Assembly (NCBI GenBank): GCA_963711505.1
Contig: CAVQEJ010000003.1
Span: 1,922,001 to 1,986,000 of the forward strand
Length of the DNA: 64,000 bases
Reading direction: 5' to 3'
DNA from: JAGWRA01 sp963711505
GTDB taxonomy: Bacteria; Acidobacteriota; Vicinamibacteria; Vicinamibacterales; CAVVIG01
Part shown: piece by piece, positions 8,524-19,972 of the stretch
Numbering within the stretch: position 1 is the first letter of the stretch
Layout of the letters: every line of letters begins with the position of its first letter
The notes under the pieces: model-generated
What the model saw: only the letters and a program-made list of their open reading frames with translations
Database searches by the model: none
What the model was told of the DNA's origin: nothing
Translations under genes and position numbers: made by a program

Positions 8524-10291
8524 TTAGGGGGCTCCGGGCGGGGGCACCCGCTTGTGCGTCGCCTGCTCGAAGGCGTAGGCAAGCGTGATGAGCCGCGGCT
8601 CGCTGCACGCCATGCCGCTGAAGCTCACGCCGAAGGGAGCCGGCTTGGCGTCGAACCCGGGCGGAAACGGCTTCGGCGCCGCGCCCGGCCGCCGGAAGAA
8701 TCGGCTCACGGTCGGATCGTTCGGCACCATCCCGAACGGCACGATCACGGTCGGATACCCCGGCTTCGCCTCGATGCCGGCGCCGCTCGACCCCGGGAAG
8801 AGGATCGCGTCCAGCTTGTACTCCTTCATTACGGCATCGATGCCATCGGTGCCGGCCAGCGCGATGTCCTTCGCCCGGTCGGCTTCGTAGCGGGCCTTGT
8901 CCTTCACGACGTCCATCTGATCGGAGATGTCCAGCTCCGACTGGCCGTATTTGATGGCGTCGGCCTGCTGGTGCGCGAGGTTCCACTCGCGCAGCTCGGT
9001 CAGCGTCTTCACCGGCGCCGTCGGCCCCAGCGTCGCCAGGAACGTGTTGAAGTCTCGCTTCATGCCGTACTTCAGGACGACACTGCAGTCGGCGTCCTTG
9101 CCCTTGGCATGATCGGCGCCCGAGCACTGGTTCCACAGCAGGAAGTTCTTCTTCGGATCCTTCTCCATGATGCTCGGGATGTTCGCCGGATCGACGATGA
9201 TGGCGCCCTGCGCCTTCAGCACGGCGATCGCCTCGGCCATGACCTTCGCGCGTGCGTCGTCGAGCCCGCCCCGTTGCTGGTTCGTCCCGGGCACCGCCAC
9301 GGCCTCGTAGTAGAACGCGCGTGGGATGCCGATACGCGCCCCTTTCAGCCCATCGGCCTTCAGATACGGCGTGTAGTCGTGGTTCGGCGGCGCCGTGCAC
9401 CGCGAGGTCTCCGGGTCGTTCTTATCCGGGTTACTGCTCTCCATCGCCCCGAGCATGATCGCAGCGCCGGCCACCGACTTGGCCATCGGGCCGGCGGTGT
9501 CCTGATCCTCGGTGATCGGAATGATGCCCCAGCGGCTGACGCGGCCGACGGTCGGCTTGATCGCCGCCAGCATCGTGGCGTTCGACGGTCCGAGAATCGA
9601 ACCCGACGTCTCGCTGCCGACATTGGCCGCCCAGAAGTTCGCGGCCGTGCCGATGCCGGAGCTCGACCCGGCGGGGCTGAGCGCGGGCCGCCGGTCCGCC
9701 GCGCGTGGATCGATGCGGGGATCGTACGGGTTGTAGCCCTGGCCGCCGACAGCGTTGTAGTCGCCTGGCATCGGCGTCGGGTAGCCGGCCACCCAGTTGG
9801 CGAGCTCCGACATGCCGGTCTTGGCGATGATGACGGCGCCGGCGTCCTCGAGGTTCTTCACCAGCGTCGCTTCGTACGGCGGCACGTAACCCGTTGAACG
9901 CCAGCGCCCCGCCGGTCGTCGGCATCTCCGTCGTCAGGATGTTGTCCTTGAGCGCGATCGGAATCCCTTCCAGGGGGCCGCGGCTCTTCCCTTCCGCCCG
10001 CTCCCGATCCCGCTCGTCGGCGTCCTTGAGGGCGTTCGGATTGACCGTAATCGCGGCGTGCAGCTTGTCCTCGTACATGCCGATGCGGGCGAGATACTGG
10101 ACGACCAGCTGGTGCGACGTCACCTGTCCGTCGGCCAGCGCCTTCTGCATCTGCGGGATCGTGGCCTCGACGACGTTGAACGGGGCCGCGGCGGCGGGCT
10201 TCGTGGGAGCCGGGGGACTGCAGGCCTGGACGCCGATGGCCACGCCGGCCAGGGCGGACGCGAGCAGCACACCACTGAGGGATCGGTTCAT
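8524..10291 (-). CDS. amidase-signature-family hydrolase, exported (one frameshift)
   Basis: About 589 residues. The ATG at 10291 opens a signal sequence ending GVAIGVQAC, a possible lipobox. The amidase signature follows: catalytic Lys in GIPIALKDN (about residue 115), the Ser-rich PAGSSSGIGTAANF (about 205-220) and GSETSGSI with the expected nucleophilic Ser (about 230). Family members hydrolyse amides to acids and ammonia by a Ser-cisSer-Lys triad. The frame breaks once, at 9886-9890: CACGTAACC reads through if one A is removed, giving FNGYVPPYEATLVKN. The break is therefore probably a base-call error. The gene precedes the secreted aldolase on the same strand. The substrate is unknown. 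Confidence 0.85.
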
Positions 10292-10366
10292 GACAGCAAC
10301 CTCTGATTCGGATGACGGGAACGCGCGCAGGCCGGCTTCACCGCGCGCCGGACGCCGAACGGGCCC

Positions 10367-11362
10367 TCATCTTAGCCCACTCGTCAGTCCGCTCGCGGAT
10401 CGACTCCGCAGCGCCGACGACGGGCTAGCGCTGCCCCCGCCTGGCGAGGACTTGGGCTGATACAGGGACGGCGGCGGAGGTGCCAGCCTGGGCGAGCCGG
10501 CCGCCACCCAGGCGTTGTAGCGCCTGCGAAGCGTCTTCACGGGATTGGCGCTCTCGCCGGCCCGGATGCCGGTCTTCGGATTGTCGTCGTCGGTGACGCT
10601 CAGGTAGGCGTAGTACTGGCCGTCGTTGAACGACTGCCCCAGCTCGTCGCCCTTCTCGGCGATGAGGATGTAGGCGACGTGCGCCGTCATGTTGTCGCAG
10701 GGGACGAACTCGAGAGGATTGGCGCCGCAGTTGCACCGCTTGTCTCCGCCGTTGGCGTCGGCCGCCTCCATCGCCGCCATCACCCGGTCCGCCATGGTCC
10801 CCTGCGCACGCGTGAAGGCCAGCGCCGCCTTGTAGACGACGTCGGTGCCGAGCAGCGTGTTGCCCTGCACCTGATAGTAGATGTCGGGGCCGACCGCACC
10901 GCCGAAGTACAGCGAGGCCACCGAGTTCCCGGCCCCGTTGAAGCCGGCACTGTTGTTCCGGGCGGTGATCGTCTTGCCGTTCGGCATCTCGAGGATGCCG
11001 AACTGCCGGCGGGCGATCAGCGGATCCTTCTGCAGCATCGTGATGATGTCGGCCGGCGGCGTCCCCTTGCGGAGCTCGTCGTACACGAGCATCTGGTTCT
11101 GCCGCGTGTTGTCGACGCCGGCCTGGCAGGCCGCCACGCCGACGCCGGGAATCACCACCGCCTGGATGTCCATCAGGTCGCGAGCGGCCATCGCCTGCCC
11201 GTTGGCCTGCCGCTTCGGGAAGTTCTCCTCGCGCACGCAGGTCGCCGAGGCGATGATCACCTCGCCGGTCCGCGCGTTGAGGGCGATCACCGACCAGGTG
11301 GCGTAGGCCGTCGAATGGACCAGCAGGACCAGCGCCACCGCCATCAGCATCCGTTTCATCAT
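10367..11362 (-). CDS. DUF1028 family protein, exported
   Basis: 331 residues with a signal peptide (MKRMLMAVALVLLVHSTAYA). The DUF1028 core follows directly: TWSVIALNARTGEVIIASATC, then ACQAGVDNTRQNQ and FNGAGNSVASLYF. The family has an N-terminal-nucleophile-hydrolase-like fold and is often annotated as a putative peptidoglycan or peptide hydrolase, without firm biochemistry. A strong GGAGGAGG lies 3-6 bases before tandem ATG codons at 11362 and 11359, and the second has the better spacing. The C-terminal 45 residues are Pro/Ser-rich and low-complexity. It lies between a TonB receptor and the amidase on the same strand, which suggests one nutrient-acquisition unit. Confidence 0.85.
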   Translation of the reverse strand: MMKRMLMAVALVLLVHSTAYATWSVIALNARTGEVIIASATCVREENFPKRQANGQAMAARDLMDIQAVVIPGVGVAACQAGVDNTRQNQMLVYDELRKGTPPADIITMLQKDPLIARRQFGILEMPNGKTITARNNSAGFNGAGNSVASLYFGGAVGPDIYYQVQGNTLLGTDVVYKAALAFTRAQGTMADRVMAAMEAADANGGDKRCNCGANPLEFVPCDNMTAHVAYILIAEKGDELGQSFNDGQYYAYLSVTDDDNPKTGIRAGESANPVKTLRRRYNAWVAAGSPRLAPPPPSLYQPKSSPGGGSASPSSALRSRSASGLTSGLR

Positions 11363-11459
11363 GTTCCTCCTCCAGCGCCGCCGGCACGGCGGCCGATCTC
11401 CACGTCGACGCGCACGGAACGGGCCGGCATCCGTGCCGGCCCGTTTGCGCCAGGGCGCG

Positions 11460-14322
11460 TCAGAACTCGAAGCGCAGCGCCACCTGCGCGGTGCGCGGCT
11501 GCAGGGTGGCGATGATCTGGTTGAAGCTGTTGCCGTTCCGGAGATTGAAGTTCGTCACGGCATTCGAGTTCAGGAGGTTGTACAGGTCGAACATCGCCGT
11601 GAGCCGGTGGCTGCCGATCGGGAACGCCCGATCGAAACGCACGTCCATCAGCGCGGCCGTGTCGGAGCGGTTGTTGCTGATGTTCTCCATGAAGAAGGTC
11701 TGGGTGCCGGCGTTCGGCAGCTTCACGCTGACGAGCCGCGCCCAGGCGAAGCCGCTCTGCACGCGCAGGTTGAGCCCCACGCCGATTTCGTACGGGAAGA
11801 CGTAGTGGCTCGACAGGTGGGCCTGCCAGTTCGTGCTCTTCTGGCGGTTCGGCACCGACGGATTCACGTTCTGAAAGTAATTGACGCCCAGGGGATCCGA
11901 CGCGAACGGATTGGTCGTGGCACTGTTCTGGCGCAGTTCGTCCCGCCACTGGTAGTCGAAACTGCTATTGAGGAACAGGCCGCCCTGGAACCGCTTGTTG
12001 AAGGCGAACTCCAGCGTGTCGTAGTTATTGCTGCCGCCGCCGACACTGGCGGGGATGTTCGCGATCTCGTTCTGCACGACGCCGTTCAGCGACGCGGGGA
12101 TGTCGACCAGATTGAAGGTCTGCGTCCCCTGCACGCCGCCGTCGTAGCTCTGGAGCGTCACCGGGACGGCGATCGGCACGGTGAACTGCCCTTCCCGCGC
12201 CAGATTGAAGGTCGTGAAGATGTTCCGCTGCATCTTCCGCACGTACGACACCCGGAACGAGGACTCCCCCCAGAACTGACGCTGGTAGGAGACGTCGACT
12301 TCATCGGTGTGGGGCACCTTGATGTTCGGATCGAACGTCGTGGTCGAACCGCCGGCGGTCGCGACCAGCGCGCCGAGCTCCTGCGGACCGTCGTAGAGGC
12401 GGTTGCCATTGAGGTCGTTGAACTTGTAGGTACGGGCGTTGTAGCCGCCGGGGTTCGCGCCCGCGAAGCTCGTCGCAAGGTTGTCGTAGTAGCGTCCGTA
12501 GAACGCCTTCACGACTGACCGGCCGTCGCCCTCGGGATCCCAGCTCAACCCGACCCGCGGCACGACCGTGTTCCGGACGAGCACGGTCTGCCCGGGCGTC
12601 GTCTGCGGCGAGAAGATGTCGCTGAGCACCGGGGCGCTCTTGGACGAGAGGTAGTAGGGGCGCTGCCGATCGTAGCGAACGCCCGCGGTCACGGTGACGT
12701 GCGGCGAGACGCTCCACCGATCCTGCGCGTACAGGGCGGTCCGCCGGTTCACGTTGTTGGCGCCGGTCCAGGCCGATCCGAGCGTCGCCGGATCCCCGAA
12801 GTCGAACAGCTCGACCTGATCGGGCTGCCCGTTGAAGTCCAGGTAGAGGACGTCGCCAGCCTGCCCCGTCCGATCGAACACCTGCCGGTCGTTCAGCCAC
12901 TCGAAGCCGGCCTTCAGATCGTGGCTGCCGTGCGAGGTCGGCAGGAAGTAGGTCAGCGTGCCGAAGATCTGCGGCTTGCTCCGCAGGATGAGGAACGGGC
13001 CGGTCCCGAAGATGTTGGCGGCCGCCCCGGTCTGCAGCCCGGTCGCCAGGTCGATGCGCGGCGGATCCACGTGATAGTCGACCAGCGCCGACTCGGGAAA
13101 GTGGTACCCGAAGTTGCCGATATTCAGCTCCGAGAACAGGCGGTTGTTCCAGACGCGCTGGTACTTGCCGTTGTACATCCAGGTATAGGCCTCCTGCAGG
13201 ACGCTCGCGGACGGTTGCGTCAGGGCCGACAGCCCGCGGTTGGGCGTCGCCAGGCCGCCGTACTGGTAGTAGCCGATGAGCGTGTCCTTCCGGCTGGCCT
13301 TCCAGGTCTCCTTGGTCGTGAAGTTGTTGTAGATCCCCTTGTAGCGCGCCTGCGTCGGCGGCACGCCGGAAATCGCCTCGTCGATCTTGAAGTGGTTGTA
13401 GGCGACGAAGAACCAGAGCTTGTCGCGCTTGATCGGCCCCCCCAGGTCGGTGTGCCCTTCCCAGAAGAGGTAGTTCGGCGTCCCCGTGAACCCGCGCGCC
13501 GACGTCGCCGCGTCGATGTTGTTGCCGACGAAGCTGTGCGGCTCGTAGGCGATGTTGTACAGCCCCTTGAACGTGTTGCCGCCGCTCTTGATGGTCGAGA
13601 TGACGGCCGCGCCCGGCGTGTTCATGTCCGACGTCCTGGCCGGCCGCGCTCACCGCGACCTCGCTCTGCGAGTAGTAGTCCTGGTAGAAGCCGGCGCCCC
13701 CGCTGCCTTCCGTCGTGTCCACCCCTTCGGTGACGATGCGCGACTGGCTGCGGACACCGAACGCCTCGTAGCCGCTCTGTTCGCTCTTGTGGCTGCCGCC
13801 GACGTCGTAGCCCCGCATCCGGACACCCGGCGCGCGCGCCAGCGCGCTCCAGAGGTCGGTCGCCGTCGGCACGGCAATGAGCTTCTCGGTGTTCAGCGTG
13901 GATCCCACCGAGGTCGACTGCGTGTCGACCAGGGGCGACTCGGCCGTCACCGTCACGTTCTCCTTGAGCGACGCCAGCTGCAGATCCGCATTGACCGTCA
14001 GCGTCTGCCGCAGCGCCAGCACGATGTTCGCCCGCGTGTAGGTCTGAAAGCCGGACAAGGTGAACGCCAGCGTGTACGTGCCGGCGGGCAGGGACGGAAA
14101 CAGATAGGTGCCGTTCGACTCGGTCACCGTCACCTGCGACCCGATGAGCGACGGCGAGGTCGCCGTCACCGTGACGCCGGGCAGCACGGCTCCCTGCGCG
14201 TCCTTCACGGTGCCGGTCAGATGGCTCGACACGTTCTGCGCCAGGCCGACGCCGGCCCCCGGACCGGCCAGGACCGCCGCAACGATCACGCTCATCGAGA
14301 AACACCACAACATTCGACGCAT
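11460..14322 (-). CDS. TonB-dependent receptor, Oar-like (one frameshift)
   Basis: About 953 residues. I chose the ATG at 14322 because GGAGAGGAGG precedes it by about 7 bases and it opens the signal peptide MRRMLWCFSMSVIVAAVLAG. The carboxypeptidase-regulatory domain (HLTGTVKDAQGAVLPGVTVT) is followed by a plug with ADLWSALARAPGVRMRGYD and a barrel ending RTAQVALRFEF. Near 13632 the frame shifts: minus-strand GACGTCGGACATG should read GACGTCGACATG to give QDVDMNTPGAAVISTIKSGG. The shifted C-terminal part then runs unbroken. It is an outer-membrane importer, upstream of the DUF1028 and amidase genes on the same strand. Confidence 0.87.
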
Positions 14323-14549
14323 GGGACGCCTCCTCTCCGAAGACACGATGGGATCGCTGACTGGAACACAGTCAGTGGGACGGATGATTCGTTCAGTCGT
14401 GCAGAGAGTCAACGTCGTTCAGCGTCGCGCGCGCACATCCTGTGCAAACCGCCGGCGATGACGCCGAATATATGGACCGAGAACGAGTGGATGATCCAAA
14501 TTCTGGAAGCTGCACGAAAGGAGGAACGGGCGAAGAATCCGTGCAGACA

Positions 14550-15006
14550 CTAGCGGCCGAGCGGCGCGCGTCCGTCAACGGCGGGCAAGGCTGCGTAGCG
14601 CGAATCGTGCTCCCCGATCAGCACGGTCGCCGTCGTATTCCAGCCACGCATGTGCCGCGAAGGCGGCCGCCGTTCCCCCGGTCACGCCGAGACGCAGCGC
14701 CGACGACCGGCCCGTGCGCGCCAGCAGGATCTGCAGCGCCAGCGCCTGCGCCAGGCAGGTCGCGCCCGGCAACTCGTGGGCGGCGGTGAGCACCGCCCAC
14801 CGCAGGCGGTCCACCGGCGCGTCCGCCCGCGGAGGCGCGGTTGGATCGGGCGCGGTCCAGCGGACGAACAGCCGTCCGGCCCGCGGCCACGCGCAGAGCC
14901 TCAGGACGAGGCGGACGGCGCCGAGCGTGATCGTCGCCCGCACCAGCAGCCGCCGGTCGCGGGCCGGCAGGGCGAACAGCGCGCGCAGGCGGCGTGCAGG
15001 CGGCAT
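14550..15006 (-). CDS. McjB/lasso-peptide B2-like transglutaminase-fold protease (frameshift near C-terminus)
   Basis: About 152 residues, ATG at 15006. It carries the lasso-B2 / transglutaminase-superfamily core: VDRLRWAVLTAAHELPGATCLAQALALQILLARTG, with the catalytic Cys in GATCLAQAL, and the His in FAAHAWLEYDG. The family removes leader peptides from ribosomal peptides. The frame breaks just after AWLEYDG (about 14628). The shifted frame gives TVLIGEHDSRYAALPAV and stops at 14550, the expected C-terminal layout. No lasso cyclase, RRE protein or convincing precursor is visible nearby, so this is an orphan homologue. It is divergent from the AlkZ-like gene. Confidence 0.7.
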
Positions 15007-15090
15007 CTCCCCGACAGGATAGCGCCAAAGCGGACACGGCGCGCCACCGGCTGCTGCACGACGGCACGGCATCTGGGATAGGCTCAGCGG

Positions 15091-16219
15091 ATGCGCACTC
15101 CACGCCGGCCGGCCGTCACGGGCGATCGCGTCGCCGCCTTCCGCCTCGCCCGCCACCATCTGACCGGCGGCTCCGCGGCGTCGCTGCTGACCATCTGCCG
15201 CGACGTCTGCGGCGTACAGGCCCAGGTGATGTCGGCCGCGGAGCTGTCGATCTGGACCAGGCGCCGCGCGGCCACGCGCGCCGAGGTGCAGCAGGCGCTG
15301 TGGCAGCGGCGCACGCTCGTGAAGACGACCCTGATGCGGCTCACCCTGCACCTGATCCCGGCCGCCGACTTTCCGCTCTTCGTCAGCGCCCTCGAGCCGA
15401 GCCGCGCGGCCGCCCTCGGCCGCATGCTCGCCCGCCGGAGCGTCAGGCCCGCCGATGTCGACCGCGTCACGGCGGTCGTCATGGACGCGCTGGCGGACGG
15501 GCCGCTCACCCAGCAGGAAGCTCATCGCGCTCACCCTGCCCGAGGTTCCCCGCCGCCTCCATCCCTGGCTCGAGCAGTCCTGGAGCGCCTTCCGCTCGGC
15601 GATCGTCGAAGGGCTGATCTGCTACGGGCCGCCGGAGGGATCGGCGGTCACCTTCGTCCGCACCGACCAGTGGCTGCCGGGCCGGCGCCGGCCGGACGCG
15701 AGTGAGGCCGCGCGCGAGCTGCTGCGGCGCTTCCTCGGCAGCTACGGACCGGCCACGGTGCGGGACTTCTCGAAGTGGTCGGGGCTGACCCTGGGCGAGG
15801 CGCGGCCCGTCTGGCAGACGCTCGCCGACGAGCTGCAGGCCGTCACGGTGGACGGCGAGCCGATGTGGATCCTGAAGCGCGACCTCGCGGCCCTCGAAGC
15901 GGTGCGGACCGATCCCGGCACCGTCCGCCTGCTGCCCTCCTTCGACACGTTCCTGCTGGCGCACGCCACGAAGGACCACCTCGTCGAGCGGCGGCACTAC
16001 AAGAAGGTGTACCGGAACCAGGGCTGGCTGTCGCCGGTGGTGCTGCAGGGAGGGCGGATCGTCGGGGTGTGGAAGCTGTCGTCTGCGGGCGGGGACGCCA
16101 GCGTCGACGTCGAGCCGTTCGGGACGCTCGGGCGGCCGGCCCGTCTCGCGCTCGAGCGCGAAGCCGGCGAGCTGGGGGCCTTCCTCGGCCGTCCCTGCCG
16201 CGTGCGCGTCGCCCGCTGA
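15091..16219 (+). CDS. winged-helix DNA-binding protein of the AlkZ/YcaQ type (one frameshift)
   Basis: About 376 residues, beginning MRTPRRPAVTGDRVAAFRLARHHL. The HTH_42/AlkZ family motif CGVQAQVMSAAELSIWTRRR lies at about residues 42-61, and the C-terminal half has WKLSSAGGDASVDVEPFG and the YRNQGWLSPVVL segment. AlkZ/YcaQ proteins are DNA glycosylases that unhook interstrand crosslinks and remove alkylated bases. Acidobacterial members are mostly unstudied. The frame breaks near 15522, between PLTQQE and KLIALTLPEVPRRLHPW, and resumes one frame over. The family call is good. Glycosylase activity is inferred only from family. Confidence 0.82.
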
Positions 16220-16240
16220 CGGCCGGCGGCTCCGGCGGCG

Positions 16241-17917
16241 TCAGCCGGCCAGCGTCGAGTGGATCCGGGCGAGCACTTCCTCGCACGAGCGGACGGCCTC
16301 GGCCCGCAGCCGCTCGGCTTCCTCGCGGCACGACCGCTTGAACGCCTCGTCCTTGATCGATCCCAGGTTCGTCAGCACGTTCAGCACCGAGCCCTCGACG
16401 CCCGCCCGCGCCTCGAGCGCCGCCACGCCGGCATCGGAGGTCGAGTTGCGGTTGCCATGGTCGGCCGCGTCGCGCGCGATCTCGAGCGCCTGCAGGCACA
16501 GCCGCGCGCTGCCCAGCGGCACCTGCGCGGCCTGCTGGTAGGCCCGGTCGATCGCCTCGGCACGCGCGGCCTGCTGCTCGGGGGTGGCCTTGGGCAGCCG
16601 GTTCGCCTCGATCACGCCGTTGAAGGCCTGCGTGTCCTCGTCGACGGCCCGCGCCAGCGCCACCTTCAGCAGCTGCGCCCGCTCGCTCAGGGCCGACAGC
16701 GGCTCCCACACCGACTCGTAGCCCGCCTTGCCGACCGTGACGTTCGCCACCATCGCCGACAGGGCGGCCGACAGGCTGCCGCTCAGCGCGGCCACCGACC
16801 CGCCGCCGGGCGCCGGCGTCTCGTTCGACACCTCGTCGATGAACCGGTCGACCGTGAGCGACATCAGCGGCGCCGGGGTCCGCACGGCGTACTCGATCAC
16901 CTTCTTCTGCCGGATCGAACGGCGCCACCTGATCCAGGCCGAGCGAACGGACGGCCATCTCGACGAGCTCGCGCTCGGGCGCGCCGGGCGACTTCTTCTG
17001 CCGGCGCAGGTAGAAGCGCCCCGCCTCGACGAGCGGCTCGAGCGGCGCCATGCCGACCAGCTCGGATCCGGTGACGAGCAGGCCCAGGCGATCGGCTTCC
17101 TCACGCACCGTCTCGAACACCTCGTGCAGCGGGGTCGTCGTGAAGCTCAGGAGGTTGATCGACACCTGCGCCTGCCGGGTACTCCTCGATGTACCAGCCG
17201 ATCGCCCGGACGGCCTTCAGCCGCCCGGGGACCTTCAGCGGCGTGCCGTCGGCCTCGTGCACGGGCTGCCCCTGGCCGTCGCGCTTCAGGCGCCCCGCCT
17301 CGCGGATGTTGAGGGCGATCTCCTGGGCGAGCCGGCGGTCGCGGGTGTTCAGGTTCACGTTGTAGGCGAGGAGGAACTCGCGCGCCCCGACGGCCGTCGC
17401 GCCCAGGCGCGGGTTGAACGTCGCGGGGCCGCAGTCGGGGGCCCAGGCGGGATCCTGCAGCTTGCGCTCGAGGCCCTCGGTACTCGCCGGCCCGGATGTC
17501 GGCGAGGCTCTTCCGCCCGGGGCTCGCGGCGGCGTACTCGTAGAGGTACACGGGCACCTGCAGGGCGTCGGCGAGGCGCCGGCCGAGCGCGCGCGCGATC
17601 TCCACGCACTCGTCCATGGTGACGCCTGCGACCGGCACGATCGGGCAGACGTCGAGCGCCCCCATGCGCGGGTGGGCGCCGCTGTGGCGCGACATGTCGA
17701 TGAGCTCGGCGGCCTTCCGCGCGCCGGCGAGCGCCGCGTCGCTCACGGCCTCGGGCGGGCCGACGAAGGTGTAGACGGTGCGATTCGTGTCGGCGCCGGG
17801 ATCCACGTCGAGCAGCTCGACGCCGGCGACCCCGCGAATGGCGCCGGCGATCGCCTCGATCACCGCGCGATCGCGTCCCTCGGAGAAGTTCGGCACGCAC
17901 TCGACGAGCTTCGACAT
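16241..17917 (-). CDS. ftcD: glutamate formimidoyltransferase / formimidoyl-THF cyclodeaminase (three frameshifts)
   Basis: About 559 residues, from the ATG at 17917 (AAGGGG upstream) starting MSKLVECVPNFSEGRD, the diagnostic FTCD N-terminus. Domains: formiminotransferase N-terminal (1-180), C-terminal formiminotransferase (180-330, GAREFLLAYNVNLNT), then the cyclodeaminase helical bundle (about 340-555, VDRFIDEVSNETPAPGGGSVAALSG). The enzyme moves the formimino group from formiminoglutamate to THF and then forms methenyl-THF with loss of ammonia (histidine degradation). Frames break at 17479-17483 and 17178-17182, where one G too many precedes TAC on the plus strand, and near 16917. Correcting these restores family residues, so the gene is probably functional. 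It lies downstream of formate-THF ligase. Confidence 0.88.
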
Positions 17918-17945
17918 GGCGCCCCTTGTGAGGAATTATTCAGTG

Positions 17946-17969
17946 CGCGTGGGGCCCCACCCCCACGCG
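17946..17969 (-). terminator. GC-rich hairpin between fhs and ftcD
   Basis: CGCGTGGGG (17946-17954) pairs with CCCCACGCG (17961-17969) around a 6-base loop in the 129-bp gap between the fhs stop and the ftcD start. There is no T-run, so it may attenuate or stabilise rather than terminate. Confidence 0.4.
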
Positions 17970-18046
17970 GAACTGACGCTGATGCCTCGCCGCGGATCTG
18001 CATGTCCTCGGCGCGCATGGCCTCCGGCGAAGTGCTCTGCCACCGC

Positions 18047-19718
18047 TCAGAACAATCCGACGGCCCGCCCCTGCGCGTCGATATCCACGTTCATGAACGC
18101 CGGCGTCTTCCCGAACCCCGGCATCCGCTGCATGTCGCCGCACAGGACGACGACGAAGCCGGCACCGGTCGAGGGCACCAGCCCGCGGACGGGCAGGACG
18201 GAAGCCCGACGGGCGGTTCCGCAGCTTCGGATCGTGCGACAGCGACAGGTGCGTCTTCGCCATGCACACCGGCGCCGTGCCGAGGCCGAGCGCCTCGATC
18301 ATCTTCAGGTCCTTCACCGCCTGCGGCAGCAGGTCGACGCCGGCGGCGCCGTACAGCCGGGTGGCGATCGCCTCGATCTGCTCGGTGACGTGCGTGCCCT
18401 CGGGCGTCAGCGGCGCGAACGTGTTCGGCTGCTCGCAGGCCGCGACCACCGCGTCGGCGAGCCCCGTGGCCCCCTCGCCGCCGTCGCTGAACCCGCTGTG
18501 GACGGCAATCGACTTGGCGCCGGCCTCGAGCGCCAGCGCCTCGAGCAGCGCCAGCTCCGCCGGCGTGTCGGTCGGGAACCGGTTCACCGCCACGACGCAC
18601 GGCAGGCCGTACTGCCGGACGATGGCGATGTGCGCGGCCAGGTTGCCCATGCCCTCGCGGATCGCCTCGAGGTCCTCGACGCCCAGCTCGGCGAACGGCC
18701 GGCCGCCGTGCGACTTGGTGGCGCGCACGGTCGTCACCAGCACCGCCGCGCTCGGATGCAGCCGGCCGACCCGGCAGACGATGTCGCAGAACTTCTGGAA
18801 GCCGAGGTCGCTGCCGAAGCCCGCCTCGGTCACGACGTAGTCGGCCAGCTTCAGCGCGATCCGGTCGGCGATGATCGAGTTGTTCGCGTGCGCGATGTTG
18901 CCGAACGGCCCGGCGTGCACGAGCGCCGGCTGTCGCTCGCGCGTCTGCACGAGGTTCGGCTGCAGCGCGTCCTTCATGATGACCGTCATCGCGCCGGCCA
19001 CCTGCAGGTCCTCGGCCGTGACCGGGGCGCCGTCGACCGTCGAGGCGACCACGATGCGCCCGAGCCGGGCGCGCAGGTCGGCGAGGTCGCTCGCCAGCGC
19101 GAGGATGGCCATCACCTCCGACGCGGCGGTGATGACGAACTGGTTCTCGCGCGGCATCCCGTGCGTCCGGCCGCCCAGTCCGACCACCGTGTAGCGCAGC
19201 TCGCGATCGTTGACGTCGAGCGTCCGCGGCCAGGTGATCGACAGCGGATCGATCCGGAGCGGGTTTCCGTTATGGATCGACGCGTCGAGCGCGGCCGCGA
19301 GCAGGTTGTGCGCCGCCGTCACCGCGTGGAAATCGCCGTTGAAGTGGAGGTTGATCGCCTCCATCGGCTCGAGCATGGCCTTGCCGCCGCCCGTGCCGCC
19401 GCCCTTGATGCCGAACACCGGCCCCATCGAGGGCTCGCGCAGGCAGAGCGTCACCCGCTTGCCGAGCCGGCCGAGGCCGTCGGCCAGCGAGATGCTCGTC
19501 GTCGTCTTGCCCTCGCCCGCCTTCGTCGGCGTGATGGCCGTCACGATGACGAGCTTGCCGTCGGGACGCGACGCCAGCCGGTCGAGCACGGACAGCCGGA
19601 TCTTGCCCCGGTACCGGCCGAACGGTTCGAGCTCATCGGGAAGGATGCCGCAGGTCGCCGCGAGGTCGGTGATGGTCTGGAGTTGCAGGTCCTCGGGAGT
19701 CGCCAATCTGGAAGTCAA
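18047..19718 (-). CDS. fhs: formate-tetrahydrofolate ligase (one frameshift near C-terminus)
   Basis: About 557 residues, the normal family length. The start appears to be TTG at 19718 (MTSRLATPEDLQLQ). Diagnostic segments: the ATP loop TPTKAGEGKTTTSISLADGL (about residues 65-84), GIKGGGTGGGKAM, TGDFHA-like NGDFHAVTAAHNL, and GGRPFAELGVEDLEAIREG. The enzyme makes 10-formyl-THF from formate, THF and ATP, or runs in reverse. Near 18203 the frame slips by one base; the other frame then gives LPVRGLVPSTGAGFVVVLCGDMQRMPGFGKTPAF, the expected end, and stops at 18047. Its neighbour ftcD feeds methenyl-THF, so the pair may recover one-carbon units and energy from formiminoglutamate. Confidence 0.93.
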
Positions 19719-19972
19719 TGCAGGTCTCGTCCTCGGGATCGGAGTCCGGCCCGACGGCCAGTCCGATGCGGCCGTCTCCTCCTTCGCCGTCTGAACGCCC
19801 CACGCGCGCCGGCGGCCGGTGCCGAACCTCCATCATAGCGCGCCGCCGCCATCGGCCGCGACCCGGCGCAGGCGACGGGCATTCCGCGTTACACTCGCGT
19901 CATCGGGTCGCGTCCCCATCCCGCGGCGAGCCCGCGCGGGATCGGCACAACACACCCAGGGCCTCGCCGCAG

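Noticed and set aside
14458..14553. A 31-residue plus-strand ORF (MTPNIWTENEWMIQILEAAR...) as a lasso-peptide precursor
   Set aside because: No ribosome-binding site, opposite strand to the B2-like gene, no conserved Thr-x leader ending, and it overlaps the B2 stop. Too weak to call.
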